Assembly (NCBI RefSeq): GCF_018812025.1
Contig: NC_063062.1
Span: 1,534,754-1,598,753 of the forward strand
From: Megalobrama amblycephala
Lineage: Eukaryota > Chordata > Actinopteri > Cypriniformes > Xenocyprididae
DNA length: 64,000 nucleotides
Reading direction: 5' to 3'
Shown here one piece after another: positions 40,021-52,702 of the stretch (position 1 is the stretch's first letter; each line of letters begins with the position of its first letter). The translations under genes and the position numbers were made by a program. The notes beneath the pieces are model-generated. The model saw only the letters and a program-made list of their open reading frames with translations, was not told the DNA's origin and searched no databases.

Positions 40021-41395
40021 ACTCTAAAAAATGCTGGGTTAAAAACAACCCAAGTTGGGCTGAAAATGAACAAACCCAGTGATTGGGTTGTTTTAACCCA
40101 GCGGTTAGGTTAAATGTTTGCCCAACCTGCTGGGTAGTTTTATTTAACTCAACTGTTGTTTAAAAATTACTATATTGCTTGCTTAAAATGAAATGTTGGA
40201 AATTAACATTTATTAATATATTTAATAAATGAACATTTGTTAATAAGTTAAATTTATAGTAATAATTAAACCTCTATCGATCGCTGGGTTAAAACAACCT
40301 AGAGTTAAAACAACCCAATCACTGGGTTAAAATAACAAAAACAACCCAATCACTGGGTTAAAATAACAAAAACAAACCAATCGTTGGGTTAAAACAACAA
40401 AAACAACCCAATCGTTGGGTTAAAACAACCCAATCACTGGGTTAAAATAACAAAAACAACCCAATCATTGGGTTAAAACAACAAAAACAACCCAATCGCT
40501 GGGTTAAAACAACCTAGGGTTAAAACAACCCAATCACTGGGATATGACAACAAAAACAACCTAATCGCTGGGTTAAAACAACCCAATCGCTGGGTTTAAA
40601 CAACAAAAACAACCCAATCGTTGGGTTAAAACAACAAAAACAACCCAATCGTTGGGTTAAAACAACCCAATCGTTGGGTTAAAACAACCCAATCACTGGG
40701 TTAAAACAACTAAAACAACCCATTTGCTGGGATATAACAACAAAAACAACCCAATTGCTGGGTTAAAACAACAAAAACAACCCAATTGCTGGGTTAAAAC
40801 AACCCAATCACTGGGATATGACAACAAAAACAACCTAATTGCTGGGTTAAAACAACCCAATCACTGGGTTAAAACAACAAAAACAACCCAATCGCTGGGT
40901 TAAAACAACCCAATCACTGGGTTAAAACAACTAAAACAACCCATTTGCTGGGATATAACAACAAAAACAACCCAATTGCTGGGTTAAAACAACAAAAACA
41001 ACCCAATCGTTGGGTTAAAACAAAAAAAACAACCCAATCGCTGGGTTAAAACAACCTAGGGTTAAAACAACCCAATCGCTGGGTTAAAACAACCCAATCA
41101 TTGGGTTAAAACAACAAAAACAACCCAATCACTGGGTTAAAACAACCCAATCACTGGGTTAAAACAACAAAAACAACCTAATCGCTGTGTTAAAACTACC
41201 CAATCGCTGGGTTAAAACAACCTAGGGTTAAAACAATCCAATCGTTAGGTTAAAACAACCCAATCACTGGGTTAAAACAACCTAGGGTTAAAACAACCCA
41301 ATCACTGGGATAAAACAACAAAAACAACCCAATTGCTGGGTTTGTCCATTTTCAACTCAACTTGGGATGTTTTTAACCCAGTATTTTTTAGAGTG
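40021..41395. mobile_element. MITE with internal TGGGTTAAAACAACCCA minisatellite
   Basis: The left terminus ACTCTAAAAAATGCTGGGTT and the right terminus AACCCAGTATTTTTTAGAGT are inverse complements. Between them, 40280-41340 is an array of alternating units of about 22 and 31 bp, both built on TGGGTTAAAACAACCCA with or without an ACAAAAACA spacer. The ends alone recur at 62166-62305 without the array. Confidence 0.9.
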
Positions 41396-42592
41396 TAGTT
41401 TATTTATTTTGTTTATTTATTGTATTTCATGTACATTGGTAATTCAAAGTGCTTGACAAAAAATCATGAAAAGGGGCAAGAGAAATAAAAAAAAATACAA
41501 TTTTAAAATACCTTAAAAAGAAATTAGAAGAAAAGCTAAAAGTATTATCATTTTAGTAGTAAATCAAATATAATTTCCAAATATTTTTAAGCAATATCAC
41601 ACAAGACAGAGTGCTCTATGTGCTCAGAGCAATATGTTACATTACTTTTGGCACCTTAAAATGCTGTCTAGGTAGTCCGCTCACTAGGTTTTGGAACAGA
41701 GCTTATCTGGTCCCCTACTCTATGGCATCAGCTCATTCCTTACACAATACACTCCAAAATCCTCTTCTGTTTAGCGTGTCATCCACCATATATTTATCTT
41801 GTCATGCTCTTAAAGTACTTGCGATGCTCTCCCATTGCAGTATCTGTTCTCAAGTCATTGAGCAGACACAGATTTGCCGTGGTCTCCTCTCATAACTGGC
41901 TTTGGAAAAAGACAAATAAAGGAAGTTTTGCATCAGAGGTGGCTCATGTCTGCTGTTGCGTAATGGGCATGTAATTAGTGTGATGCCGTGTGCATAAAAA
42001 TGAACCCCTGTAGTAGCTGCACTTAAACCCGGTGACTCTGTGATTATGAAACCTGCAATTAAAATCCTCTATGTCTCCATCCATCCGTATGCACAGATTT
42101 ATCCGTATCACTGTAATTCAGTTATTCGACTGATGCCTTCGCCCCTTCCACACGGGTCACACGCAACGGATTCGGTGATCAGCGCAGATCAGACGCTCAC
42201 CGGCTCTAATGAGCGAGATGCGCTTCTGCAAACTTCATAAAAGACAGTGACCGCAGTAATTGAAATGTTGAAAAGCAGTGTTGCATCTAAAGGCAAGCTC
42301 ACACTACACAACTTTTTACTGGTTTTTGCTGTCGCAGACAGATTTCCAAGGTCTCTGACAAAGCCCCCGGATCACGGCTCGTTGTGGTTACTGATGCTTG
42401 TTAAATATGAGCAGGTCTCAAGCAGTCATTGATGCTGCAATATTTTCAGGCCTGTTTGATATTATCGGCACATGATCTTGTAGTGTGTGCAATGCAACAA
42501 CAATGTGGAACTAATCCAGCCAATCACTATGCAAGCTTGTTTCCGCCATGAAATAAAAAATATAAAAGGTAATTGCGACTTTTTATCTTATA

Positions 42593-44505
42593 ATTCTGAC
42601 TTTTTTTTCTCAAAATTGTGAGAAACAAACTCACAATTGTGTCTTATAAAGTCAGTATTGCGTGATATAAACTTGCAATTGCGTCTTATAAAGTCAGTAT
42701 TGCGTGATATAAACTTGCAAATGTGTCTTATAAAGTCAGTATTGCCTGAAAAACTCACAATTGCGTCTTATAAAGTCAGTAGTGCATGATATAAACTTGC
42801 AATTGTGTCTTATAAAGTCAGTATTGCATAATACAAACTTGAAATTGCATCTTATAAAGTCAGTATTGCGTGATACAAACTTACAAATGTGTCTTATAAA
42901 GTCAGTATTGCGTGATATAAACTTGCAATTGCGTCTTATAAAGTCAGTATTGCATAATACAAACTTGAAATTGCATCTTATAAAGTCAGTATTGCGTGAT
43001 ACAAACTTACAAATGTGTCTTATAAAGTCAGTATTGCGTGATATAAACTTGCAATTGCGTCTTATAAAGTCAGTATTGCATAATACAAACTTGAAATTGC
43101 ATCTTATAAAGTCAGTATTGCGTGATACAAACTTACAAATGTGTCTTATAAAGTCAGTATTGCGTGATATAAACTTGCATTTGTGTGTTATAAAGTCAGT
43201 ATTGCATGATATAAACTTGCAATTGCATCTTATGAAGTCAGTATTGCGTGATACAAACTTGCATTTGCGTCTTATAAAGTCAGTATTGCGTGATACAAAC
43301 TTGCATTTGCGTCTTATAAAGTCAGTATTGCGTGATACAAACTTGCATTTGCGTCTTATAAAGTCAGTATTGCGTGATACAAACTTGCATTTGCGTCTTA
43401 TAAAGTCAGTATTGCGTGATACAAACTTGCAATTGCATCTTATAAAGTCAGTATTGCATGATACAAACTTGCATTTGCGTCTTATAAAGTCAGTATTGCG
43501 TGATACAAACTTGCATTTGCGTCTTATAAAGTCAGTATTGCGTGATACAAACTTGCATTTGCGTCTTATAAAGTCAGTATTGCGTGATACAAACTTGCAT
43601 TTGCGTCTTATAAAGTCAGTATTGCGTGATATAAAATTGCAATTGCATCTTATAAAGTCAGTATTGCATGATACAAACTTGCATTTGCGTCTTATAAAGT
43701 CAGTATTGCGTGATACAAACTTGCATTTGCGTCTTATAAAGTCAGTATTGCGTGATACAAACTTGCATTTGCGTCTTATAAAGTCAGTATTGCGTGATAT
43801 AAAATTGCAGTTGCGTCTTATAAAGTCAGTATTGCGTGATACAAACTTGCATTTGCGTCTTATAAAGTCAGTATTGCGTGATATAAACTTGCATTTGCGT
43901 CTTATAAAGTCAGTATTGCGTGATACAAACTTGCATTTGCGTCTTATAAAGTCAGTATTGCGTGATACAAACTTGCATTTGCGTCTTATAAAGTCAGTAT
44001 TGCGTGATACAAACTTGCAATTGCATCTTATAAAGTCAGTATTGCATGATACAAACTTGCATTTGCGTCTTATAAAGTCAGTATTGCGTGATACAAACTT
44101 GCATTTGCGTCTTATAAAGTCAGTATTGCGTGATACAAACTTGCATTTGCGTCTTATAAAGTCAGTATTGCGTGATACAAACTTGCATTTGCGTCTTATA
44201 AAGTCAGTATTGCGTGATATAAAATTGCAATTGCATCTTATAAAGTCAGTATTGCATGATACAAACTTGCATTTGCGTCTTATAAAGTCAGTATTGCGTG
44301 ATACAAACTTGCATTTGCGTCTTATAAAGTCAGTATTGCGTGATACAAACTTGCATTTGCGTCTTATAAAGTCAGTATTGCGTGATATAAAATTGCAGTT
44401 GCGTCTTATAAAGTCAGTATTGCGTGATACAAACTTGCATTTGCGTCTTATAAAGTCAGTATTGCGTGATATAAACTTGCAATTGTGAGAAAAAAGTCAG
44501 AATTG
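42593..44505. repeat. 42-bp minisatellite with higher-order periods
   Basis: The unit contains TCTTATAAAGTCAGTATTGC then GTGATACAAACTTGCATTTG. About 43 copies are present. Flanks TAATTCTGACTTTTTTTCTC and GAGAAAAAAGTCAGAATTGC are inverted. A 126-bp (three-unit) order is seen at about 42790-43150 and a 588-bp (14-unit) order at about 43417-44490. A unit length divisible by three gives a long stop-free frame with a 14-residue repeat. Confidence 0.95.
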
Positions 44506-45569
44506 CGACATTTTACAAAAGTATTATAGATGTCCTGATGTCAACTTTATGCTGATTTTAATTTTTTAAAAATCACTGAACTACATTTTTTATGTAGTAA
44601 TACAGTAAAAATATTGTATCATGGTAATATGAATCTTATTGACAATAATGAGAATAACCTCAAATACACTACAATAATGGGATTGTTTGTTTTTCTTTTT
44701 TAGAAAAAGTGCTTATTGTCATGAAAATAATGTCCTACAATCTAAATTGCTTCATTTTCTTTATGCAAAATATGATTTATTATTTCTTATTTTGTGGTGA
44801 AATGTGACATGGACATGTTTTTGTGGGATTCACCTCACCTGTTTGATTGAGCAATGCAAAGTTAAAATGAACACTTGCCAATTGCTGTGTCTTCTTTGCA
44901 TGTTAATATAATTATTTTCAATAGCAGTAATGTTGTGTAATTACCCGCAGTTCCACAAAATAATTATAGATTAAGTGCATGTTGCTCATTAGTATTTCTC
45001 CATGCTCATTAATGGAATTACGCTGTAACGGACACTGTAATGCGTGACTGTGTGTTGCCCGGGCCACATCTGCAGTACAGGACGTGTTATTTATGCTGGT
45101 GTTGCTGGCAGAAACGAATGACGTCATGATAGAAAGCCTAAATGCTTTTATACTGTGATTTAAAACACAGGAAGTTCCATGACTGATGGTGATCAGCGGC
45201 AGGAAGGAAGAGCTTGTGTGATACTGAGACGGTGCTGTAGGCGATATGCTTGTCACTTGAAGCTTCAGGCATATTGTATAATATGATTTGTGCAGGACAA
45301 AAGAGACAGAGTGTATGTTTTCAGAGAGCAAATAAGGATTAAAAGGGACCATAATCAAATCTATCATCTCATTTCCAACTCTAAAGTATTTTCTTATCTT
45401 GTGTTTATCCAGCCTTAAGTTGAGCCTTTATAACAGAGAGAAATAAGAAGAAATATTACTAGTGTAATATTTCACTATACAATAAAAAAGAGTATTTAAG
45501 AAATATTTAATCTTTTTTTTTTTTTAGAATTACAACTTTAAAATTACAATACTAATATGTTTGCCTGTC

Positions 45570-47325
45570 TTAAAGGTGCAGTAAACAATTTCTGAGAAAC
45601 GCTGTTGAAAGTGGATCGGACCGAACAGCACAACATTAGCAGTAGGAGGCGTGTCTGCACATGATGAGGAGAGAGAGTGAGCCAATCAGGGCATGCCCAC
45701 TCATGATGGGGGAGGAGAGAGAGTGAGCCAATCAGGAGTAGGGGGCGTGTCTGATCATGATGGGGAAGGAGAGAGAGTGAGCCAATCAGGAGTAGGGGGT
45801 GTGTCCACTCATGATGGGGGACGAGAGAGAGTGAGCCAATCATCAGTAGGGGGCGTGTCCACTCATGATGGGGGACGAGAAAGAGTGAGCCAATCATCAG
45901 TAGGGGGCGTGTCCGCTCATAATGGGGGGGGAGATAGTAAGCCAATCAGCAGAAGAGGGTGTGTCCACACATGATGGGGGAGGAGAGAGAGTGAGCCAAT
46001 CATCAGTAGGGGGCATGTCTATCCATGATGGGGAGGAGAGAGAGTGAGCCAATCAGGGCGTGCCCACTCATGATGAGGGAGGAGAGAGAGTGAGCCAATC
46101 AGCAGTAGGAGGCGTGTCTGATCATGATGGGGGAGGAGAGAGAGTGACCCAGTCAGCAGCAGGGGGCGTGTCCACTCATGACGGGGGGTGGAGAGAGAGT
46201 GAGCCAATCAGCAGCAGGGGGTGTGTCCACTCATGACGGGGGGTGGAGAGAGAGTGAGCCAATCAGCAGCAGGGGGTGTGTCCACTCATGATGGGGGAGG
46301 AGAGAGAGTGAACCAATCAACAGTAGGGGGCGTGTCCACTCATGATGGGGGGAGGAGAGAGAGTGAGCCAATCAACAGTAGGGGGCGTGTCCACTCATGA
46401 TGGGGGGAAGAGAGAGAGTGAGCCAATCAGGGCATCTCCACTCGTGATGGGGAAGAGAGAGTGTGAGCCAATCAGCAGTAGGGGGTGTGTCCTCTCATGA
46501 TGGGGGGAGGAGAGAGAGTGAGCCAATCAGCAGTAGGGGGTGTGTCCTCTCATGATGGGGGGAGGAGAGAGAGTGAGCCAATCAGCAGTAGGGGGTGTGT
46601 CCTCTCATGATGGGGGGAGGAGAGAGAGTGAGCCAATCAGCAGTAGGGGGTGTGTCCTCTCATGATGGGGGGAGGAGAGAGAGTGAGCCAATCAGCAGTA
46701 GGGGGTGTGTCCTCTCATGGTGGGGGGAGGAGAGAGACTGAGCCAATCAGCAGTAGGGGGTGTGTCCACTCGTGATGGGGGGGGGGGAGAGAGTGAGCCA
46801 ATCAGCAGTAGGGGGTGTGTCCTCTCATGATGGGGGGAGGAGAGAGAGTGAGCCAATCAGCAGTAGGGGGTGTGTCCTCTCATGGTGGGGGGAGGAGAGA
46901 GACTGAGCCAATCAGCAGTAGGGGGTGTGTCCACTCATGATGGGGGGAAGAGAGAGAGTGAGCCAATCAGGGCATGTCCACTCGTGATGGGGAAGAGAGA
47001 GTGTGAGCCAATCAGCAGTAGGGGGTGTGTCCACTCGTGATGGGGGAGGAGAGAGAGTGACCTGCGTTATATTAGAAATGCTCTGTATGTAATACACTAT
47101 GTATGTACATTTTTTTGTTCTTACTTGTCGTTCATTCGTCATCTTTTCTTTATTTTTCATTAAGCATTATTTTGCTTTTCTTCAGCTATAATAAAAAGAC
47201 ATCCACTCCTGCATTACATGTTCGTGCTTTTTTAGGGTGGAGCAATGAAGGGAGGGGCGTGTTTGTTTGGGTTGATTTCAGATATCAACATTGTTTCTCA
47301 GAAATCGCTTATTTTCAAATGTTAA
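45570..47325. mobile_element. TTAA MITE carrying a 55-bp CCAAT-box minisatellite
   Basis: The left end TTAAAGGTGCAGTAAACAAT continues TTCTGAGAAACGCTGTTG. The right side has the inverse complement CAACATTGTTTCTCAGAAAT and a decayed end with TTAA at 47322. Positions 45650-47062 are about 25 units of 55 bp containing GAGTGAGCCAATCAGCAGTA, GGGGGTGTGTCC and CTCATGATGGGGGGAGGAGA. Confidence 0.88.
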
Positions 47326-48507
47326 ACCATCAAACTTTGATTTTGACGGAAAACCACAATGGAGTTCATAAGCACTCTTCAAAATATCTCCTTTTGTGTT
47401 CCACCATCATGCAGGTTTTTGGAACGACGTGAAGCTTCTGTCATCATTTACTCACCCTCATTTTTGCTTGAAATAACACCTTTGCTTTCATGAGAACAGA
47501 AGTTTAACAGAGCAGTCTTGAAGCCCTTGAGAGCGGATGAGAAAGAACATGTTTTTTGCACTAAAGATGCTGTTAATCCATCACAGTCTGAAAAACCAAA
47601 CCTGTGACTGAACTTGAGGAATCATTAGGGGTTCATTTGGTCTGATCAATTAATTCCACCTCTTTATCTTTGTGTCTCTTTCTCACACACAAACTTCTCT
47701 CTCCATCCTTTTATTCATCCTGCATAACCAGCCGCACGTCTCCCAAAAGGGACATACCTTCACCGCAAAAAATAAGAAGGAAATCATCTCTCGCTGGTGT
47801 ATTTTCTCTCTGACTCTCTCTCTCTTTCTTCAGATCTAGTTGAATTCATTAAAGCAAAGTGGAGCAGCTTTAGAATACAGAATGCACATTAGAGTTTGAT
47901 GTTTTCCACAGGTACAGACACAGAGAGACTGTGGTTGGAGTGCAGTGATGCTTTCCAGATAAAATGTTCTTTTGTTACACTCCGGTTGGTTTTATTCCAG
48001 CAGAAACATCTGTGCAGAGGTAATTTTGTGCGATGTCGTACAGTAAGAGGTGTCGTGTCAAAGCGAGCGAGTTGTTTTCTGATATCTGTGACTAAACCCA
48101 ACTCAGTCAGAAGTGATAAGCACACCTACTGTACAGATCTCCTGATAAAAATGGTTAATGGCATTAGGGACAAATTAAAGTCATATTCTCATTTTCACTC
48201 ACTCCTTTTCTTCCTGTGTGGCTGCTTTGCTTTCTATTCTTCTTCATATGAAGTGACTGTAAATATAAACATTAGATCCCTTCAGGAAGTTCCTAATAAT
48301 GAATTATGGGAAGTGTGTTCAAGTTATTTTCCTTTTTGGACTGACATCATTTATGGGCTAGTTACTGTAGGTTCGAAAAAATAAATATACAATATTTATA
48401 TTTAAATATATATGTGCTTTCATATACAAATGTATTTTCTTCCCACCATTAGTCCTGTTAGCTGTATAAAGTGAAGAGACACATAAAACAATGTCTGTCA
48501 GTAGAAT

Positions 48508-48802
48508 AAAATAATTGTGATCAATCCCCCATGACAAATAGGAGTAAGAACAAAAACACAGTCTTTAATAAATCCAAAATAAACACTCAGAAGATCTCAG
48601 GAGAATAACATAACCATGCAATATGACGTTACGGAACAATGAAACACATGAACTGAGGGCTTAAATACACAGGGGAAGATAATTAACAGAAAAAGAAGCA
48701 GGTGTGTAAGTAACCATAGAAACAAACTAGTGGCAGGAAAATAAGAACAAAGGAAACAGGAACAGGAACTAGAATTAAACCAAAACAGAGCATGCTCGTT
48801 AC
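48508..48802 (-). mobile_element. Possible solo LTR or retroelement fragment
   Basis: Read on the minus strand it begins TGTAACGAGCATGCTCTG, has a TATTTAAGC box-like motif about 145 bp in, and ends with a transcribed-LTR-like AATAAA-free T-rich part. I could not identify a matching target-site duplication, so the assignment to an LTR is tentative. Confidence 0.4.
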
Positions 48803-49452
48803 AATTATTATTATTTACACTATTTTTCCCAGAGCCCATATTTGACCATCATGTTTGTAAAACTCAAATTCAGGTCTTGATATCTGACATTGATATCCCA
48901 CTTTTTTACTATTTCTGTGTTGAATATCCTTTTACACTCAGAAACCTGTCACATGACTGAAGTAAATTGGCTTGTGAATTTAATTTAATTTCATGTTGAA
49001 AAACATTGTTGATGTAAGCCATGCATAATTAGGGCCTTTGAAATCCATTATTTTATTTTTTTTCGAAATTTTGTTTTTTCCGTTTTAATTTTGTTTTTTA
49101 AATGGTTAAATTAAAATTGTATAAGTTTCATGATTAATTAAAATCATGAAACTTATAAAATTTAACAACAATTTATTTTAGGGCCCTATGAAATATGTTT
49201 TATTTATTTATTTTCCTCAAATTCAGTTTTATTTTTTCCCCATTATTTTTTTCCATTTAAATTTTTCTGGATTTCTGGATTTTTCCATTTAATTTTAAAT
49301 TTTAAATTTTTCATTTTTCATTTTTTGGATCCAATTTAATGGTTAAATTACATTTTAGTAATCAGCAAGCATGTCTAATTAATTGAAATCATGAAACATA
49401 CAATTTAACAACAATTTATTAAAAGTTTAACAAAAATTACATTTGTAGGGTA

Positions 49453-49921
49453 CAGAAGAGGATTAGGGCCAAGCAATAATAAAAAAATAAAACCATCTCA
49501 AGATTAAAGTTGTTAAATTTTGAGAAAAAAGTCGAAATAAAATGTTGAGAATAAACTCATTAAATTATGAGAAAAAAGACGTTAGATTATGAGAACAAAT
49601 TTGTTAAATTATGAGAAAAAAAGTCGTTAAATTTCGAGAAAAAAGTCCAGATAAAATGTTGAGAATAAACTCATTAAATTATGAGAAAAAAGTCGTTAAA
49701 TTATGAGAAAAAAGTCATTAAATTATGAGAACAAATTCGTAATTTGACGAATTTGTTCTCATAATTTAACGACTTTTTTCTCATAATTTAATGACTTTAT
49801 TCTCAACATTTTATCTCGACTTTTTTCTTGAAATTTAACGAGTTTTTTCTCGAAATTTAACAACTTTAATCTCGAGATGGTTTTATTTTTTTATTATTGC
49901 TTGGCCCTAATCCTCTTCCGT
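49453..49921. repeat. 470-bp foldback (AGAGGATTAGGGCCAAGC ends)
   Basis: The left end AGAGGATTAGGGCCAAGCAA and the right end TTGCTTGGCCCTAATCCTCT are inverse complements. The interior is a GAGAAAAAAGTCGTTAAATT-type repeat that inverts near 49742. The left arm (about 290 bp) is longer than the right (about 180 bp). Confidence 0.9.
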
Positions 49922-49923
49922 AG

Positions 49924-50419
49924 TAGGGCCCTACGAAATACGTTTTATTTTATTTTTTCTCAAATTCAGTTTTATATTTACTAAATTCTGTGTTTTCTGT
50001 TTTAAGTTTTCTGGATTCCATTTTAATGGTTTTATTAAATCTTAATAATCAAAAAGCATGTGTCAACAAGCATGCAGTGAAGACCTCGAGTTTCTGTGCG
50101 TTTATGATATGATGATATTTTTTCCTCAAATGAAACGGTAAAATGCTGATGACGTCACCTGTGCTTCAGTGTGCGTGTGTTAAATGAAACCGCACGTCTG
50201 CGCCATTCATTCACACAGAGATGCAGAACATGCAGTATTAATATTTAAACTTTTTGCAGTTTAATAGTCTATATCACAATCTGATTTAAGTGTACTGACC
50301 TACTTTTTTTGTATTCATCCAAAATTTGACAAATTGCTTGACATTCTGCGTTATACAGTAAATTCCGTTCTTATGACTGGATTCCGCGTTTCCTGCATCG
50401 TGGAAATCATAGGGCTCTA
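49924..50419. mobile_element. DNA element with TAGGGCCCTA... inverted ends
   Basis: The left end is TAGGGCCCTACGAAATACG. The right end, on the minus strand, is TAGAGCCCTATGATTTCCACG. Left-end fragments of the same family occur at about 49030 and 49186, so the block 49030-50419 is a cluster into which the foldback at 49453 inserted. Confidence 0.65.
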
Positions 50420-50540
50420 CATAATAATTAGGTTGACTGATGATTAAACACAGAACTGTGTGAGGAGTGAGATCCTAGTTGAATTTGTTTATAGGACAGG
50501 AGTGATTGGAGCTGAACCCTTGCAGTGGATGATCATGTAC

Positions 50541-50542
<2 letters not shown>

Positions 50543-50573
<31 letters not shown>
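50543..50573. repeat. (CA)n microsatellite
   Basis: A perfect CA run. Confidence 0.95.
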
Positions 50574-50576
<3 letters not shown>

Positions 50577-51526
50577 ACTCCCAGCTCAAATGACAGTGTC
50601 TGATCCTCTCCCCAGGTTTTGATTGCACTTGATTGTTGGCTGCGTTTCTCTATTGATTTGTTTGGGTCTTGCAGGTTTGTGATCGTGTCTCACACCTGAT
50701 TTATTTGCGAATGAGGCGAGGCGGACTGGCTCCGTATACCTGCTAACACACACTATCAGGGGACATTAGAGAAAATCAGCTTATTACACAGCTACAGGGT
50801 GCAGCTGATTTCTCATTAACATACGACCGCCTACATTTGCATAACACCTACTCAATATTCATCAGCCCTGATGAACGACAGCGTCGACTAAGTATGCAGA
50901 AGATAGCCTATCGTAGAGATTGTTTACTTACAATTGCTTTTAGTGCACGAAAGAAACTGCGTTCCAGTTCTCTAGGAAGTGGTCACTACTCACTACACAC
51001 TCAGAAGGACACATCTTGGCAGAATGTGTTCGTTTGGAACGACCTGCAACATACTGTACGTAAATAAGTGAATATATGCCGTTTGCAAACATTGTAAAAT
51101 TGTAAAAACGTAAAACAAAACTTCTGAGAAGACGCCCTGAAAGAGTGACCGACTGCCCCTCCTCGTGCTCTAATTCAGTGAAGGTAAAGTAGGAATTATC
51201 GAGTGCCCTGGATGGACTGAAAGTGGGGTAATCAAAAAGGCCACCAATATCAGGAGCACGCAGCACAGCGGATTATTACAACACAATTTATTTAATGGAG
51301 GGATAGGGATGCGGCGCTGATGGGACGATAAGAGACGGAGGGGAGGGATGGAGCAGCAGAGTGATTGAAATAATGCCGTGACCTGGGCTCACTTACAGAG
51401 AGGTTACCGAACGGGACACATGCCAACACCGCTCACCTGAAAATGCTTTTGTGTTTGAGGACTGTTGCTTTTTTCTTCGTATTAATGTCAACATGAAACG
51501 AAAGTTGCAATAGGCTTGTTTTTTCA

Positions 51527-51795
51527 TAGAGACACATATTCGAGTGAAATGGCTTTGCAAACAAGAACAAATGTAGGGCGGGGCTTGATTTTGTTTGTGG
51601 GGAATTGATTGGATGGTTGTGGTTTGCTATTGGTGGATCTCATGTGAGTGACAGGTTGCCCCGCCCACGACATCAGAGAAGAGATGCTGCAAGAGTTATT
51701 CTGATTCATTACGAGGAACATTACACGGTAGTAATAAACACTGCGATATTCCATGAAAAACAAGAATTGTCCATTTTGATTTCATGGTGACTTGT
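51527..51795. mobile_element. Dispersed repeat 'CGAGTGAAATGGCTTT', copy 2
   Basis: Same family and orientation as 39716-40012, with GAACAAATGTAGGGCGGGGC and CTATTGGTGGATCTCATGTG. It differs by a short insertion near 51656. Confidence 0.75.
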
Positions 51796-52253
51796 GTCAT
51801 TTTATCAACATTAAAATACTTTCTCGCATTCCGGCATAATGTGGATTATTAATACAATTATTAGTAAGTCACTGACTGTATATTTGATTTCCCCGAGATA
51901 TGTAAGTGATATGACCCTTCTGACACGCGAGCTTGGGGCGGGACTTATTTTTTTGTTTGGCCAATGATGAACAGGGGGCGGGGTGATGGGAGTGTTTGGT
52001 AAAAAGCTAATTAGTAACAATCATTGTTTTTTAAAGTTTGATGCTGTGAGTGGTGCTGAAATTGACGATTATTATCATTTCCCTGTGAGGCCCTGTTAAT
52101 GCAGTATTATTTATATACTATTATAGTATTTATTCATATTTTAAATTCGATTTTATTTTTATATTTAAGTTTTGGTAATTTTATTATGTGCTTTTTATAA
52201 GTATTTCTATTTAGCTTTCTATTTCAGTTTTAGTCATAAACTTTAATGGGCCG

Positions 52254-52570
52254 TTTACACGACACCGTTTTCAGCTAAATACGGAAAACTTTTTATGCGT
52301 TTTGGCCGTTCGTTTACACGACGACAGCGTTTTGGTGGCCTGAAAATGCTAATTTTTTTGAGTGCAAAAAAAAAGGTGCATGTTTTTGCGTAAACAATAA
52401 AAACGCGTATCTGTGAAAACGATGACGTTATGCACATGCGCATTACATGTTCAGTCTGTAGTTTTCATCGCCATCTAATGGCCTTCCAGCAGAGTATAGC
52501 ATTGTTTTCATGGATTTGTGTGAACGGGGATCGTTTTGACAATAGTGTCGTCTGTACATGGAACGTACTC
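52254..52570. mobile_element. Dispersed repeat starting GGGCCGTTTACACGAC
   Basis: The left end GGGCCGTTTACACGACACCG is weakly inverted at the right (GTGTCGTCTGTACATGGAACG). The interior is rich in AAAACG/CGTTTT. The pattern is familiar from teleost interspersed repeats; no name is assigned. Confidence 0.55.
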
Positions 52571-52702
52571 TCAATTAACTTTATACTAAGTTAGTTGCAA
52601 AGGCAACATTTCAAATTTTCTTTCATCAGTAATTTATATTCCATTTTTTCAGCTTTATTTCAATTAACAAAAAAGATTTTTAATTGTTTTACTTAGCTGT
52701 AC

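Noticed and set aside
40280..41340. A CRISPR-like array (regular repeats and spacers)
   Set aside because: Eukaryotic locus. The 'spacers' are themselves repeated and the array lies inside a MITE.
40021..41395. Interstitial telomere repeat because of GGGTTA motifs
   Set aside because: The unit is TGGGTTAAAACAACCCA, not TTAGGG in tandem. GGGTTA appears once per 22-31 bp by coincidence.
42761..44488. A 575-codon open frame of 14-residue repeats
   Set aside because: It begins with TTG rather than ATG, consists wholly of the 42-bp minisatellite, and is open because 42 is divisible by 3. No flanking coding sequence or splice context.
45570..47325. A CpG-island promoter
   Set aside because: The G+C enrichment comes from G-rich minisatellite units with few CpGs, not from a unique CpG island.
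47896..48384. A 162-codon plus-strand open frame in hcn4 intron 1
   Set aside because: It starts with TTG, shows no recognisable domain, and has composition like the surrounding intron.
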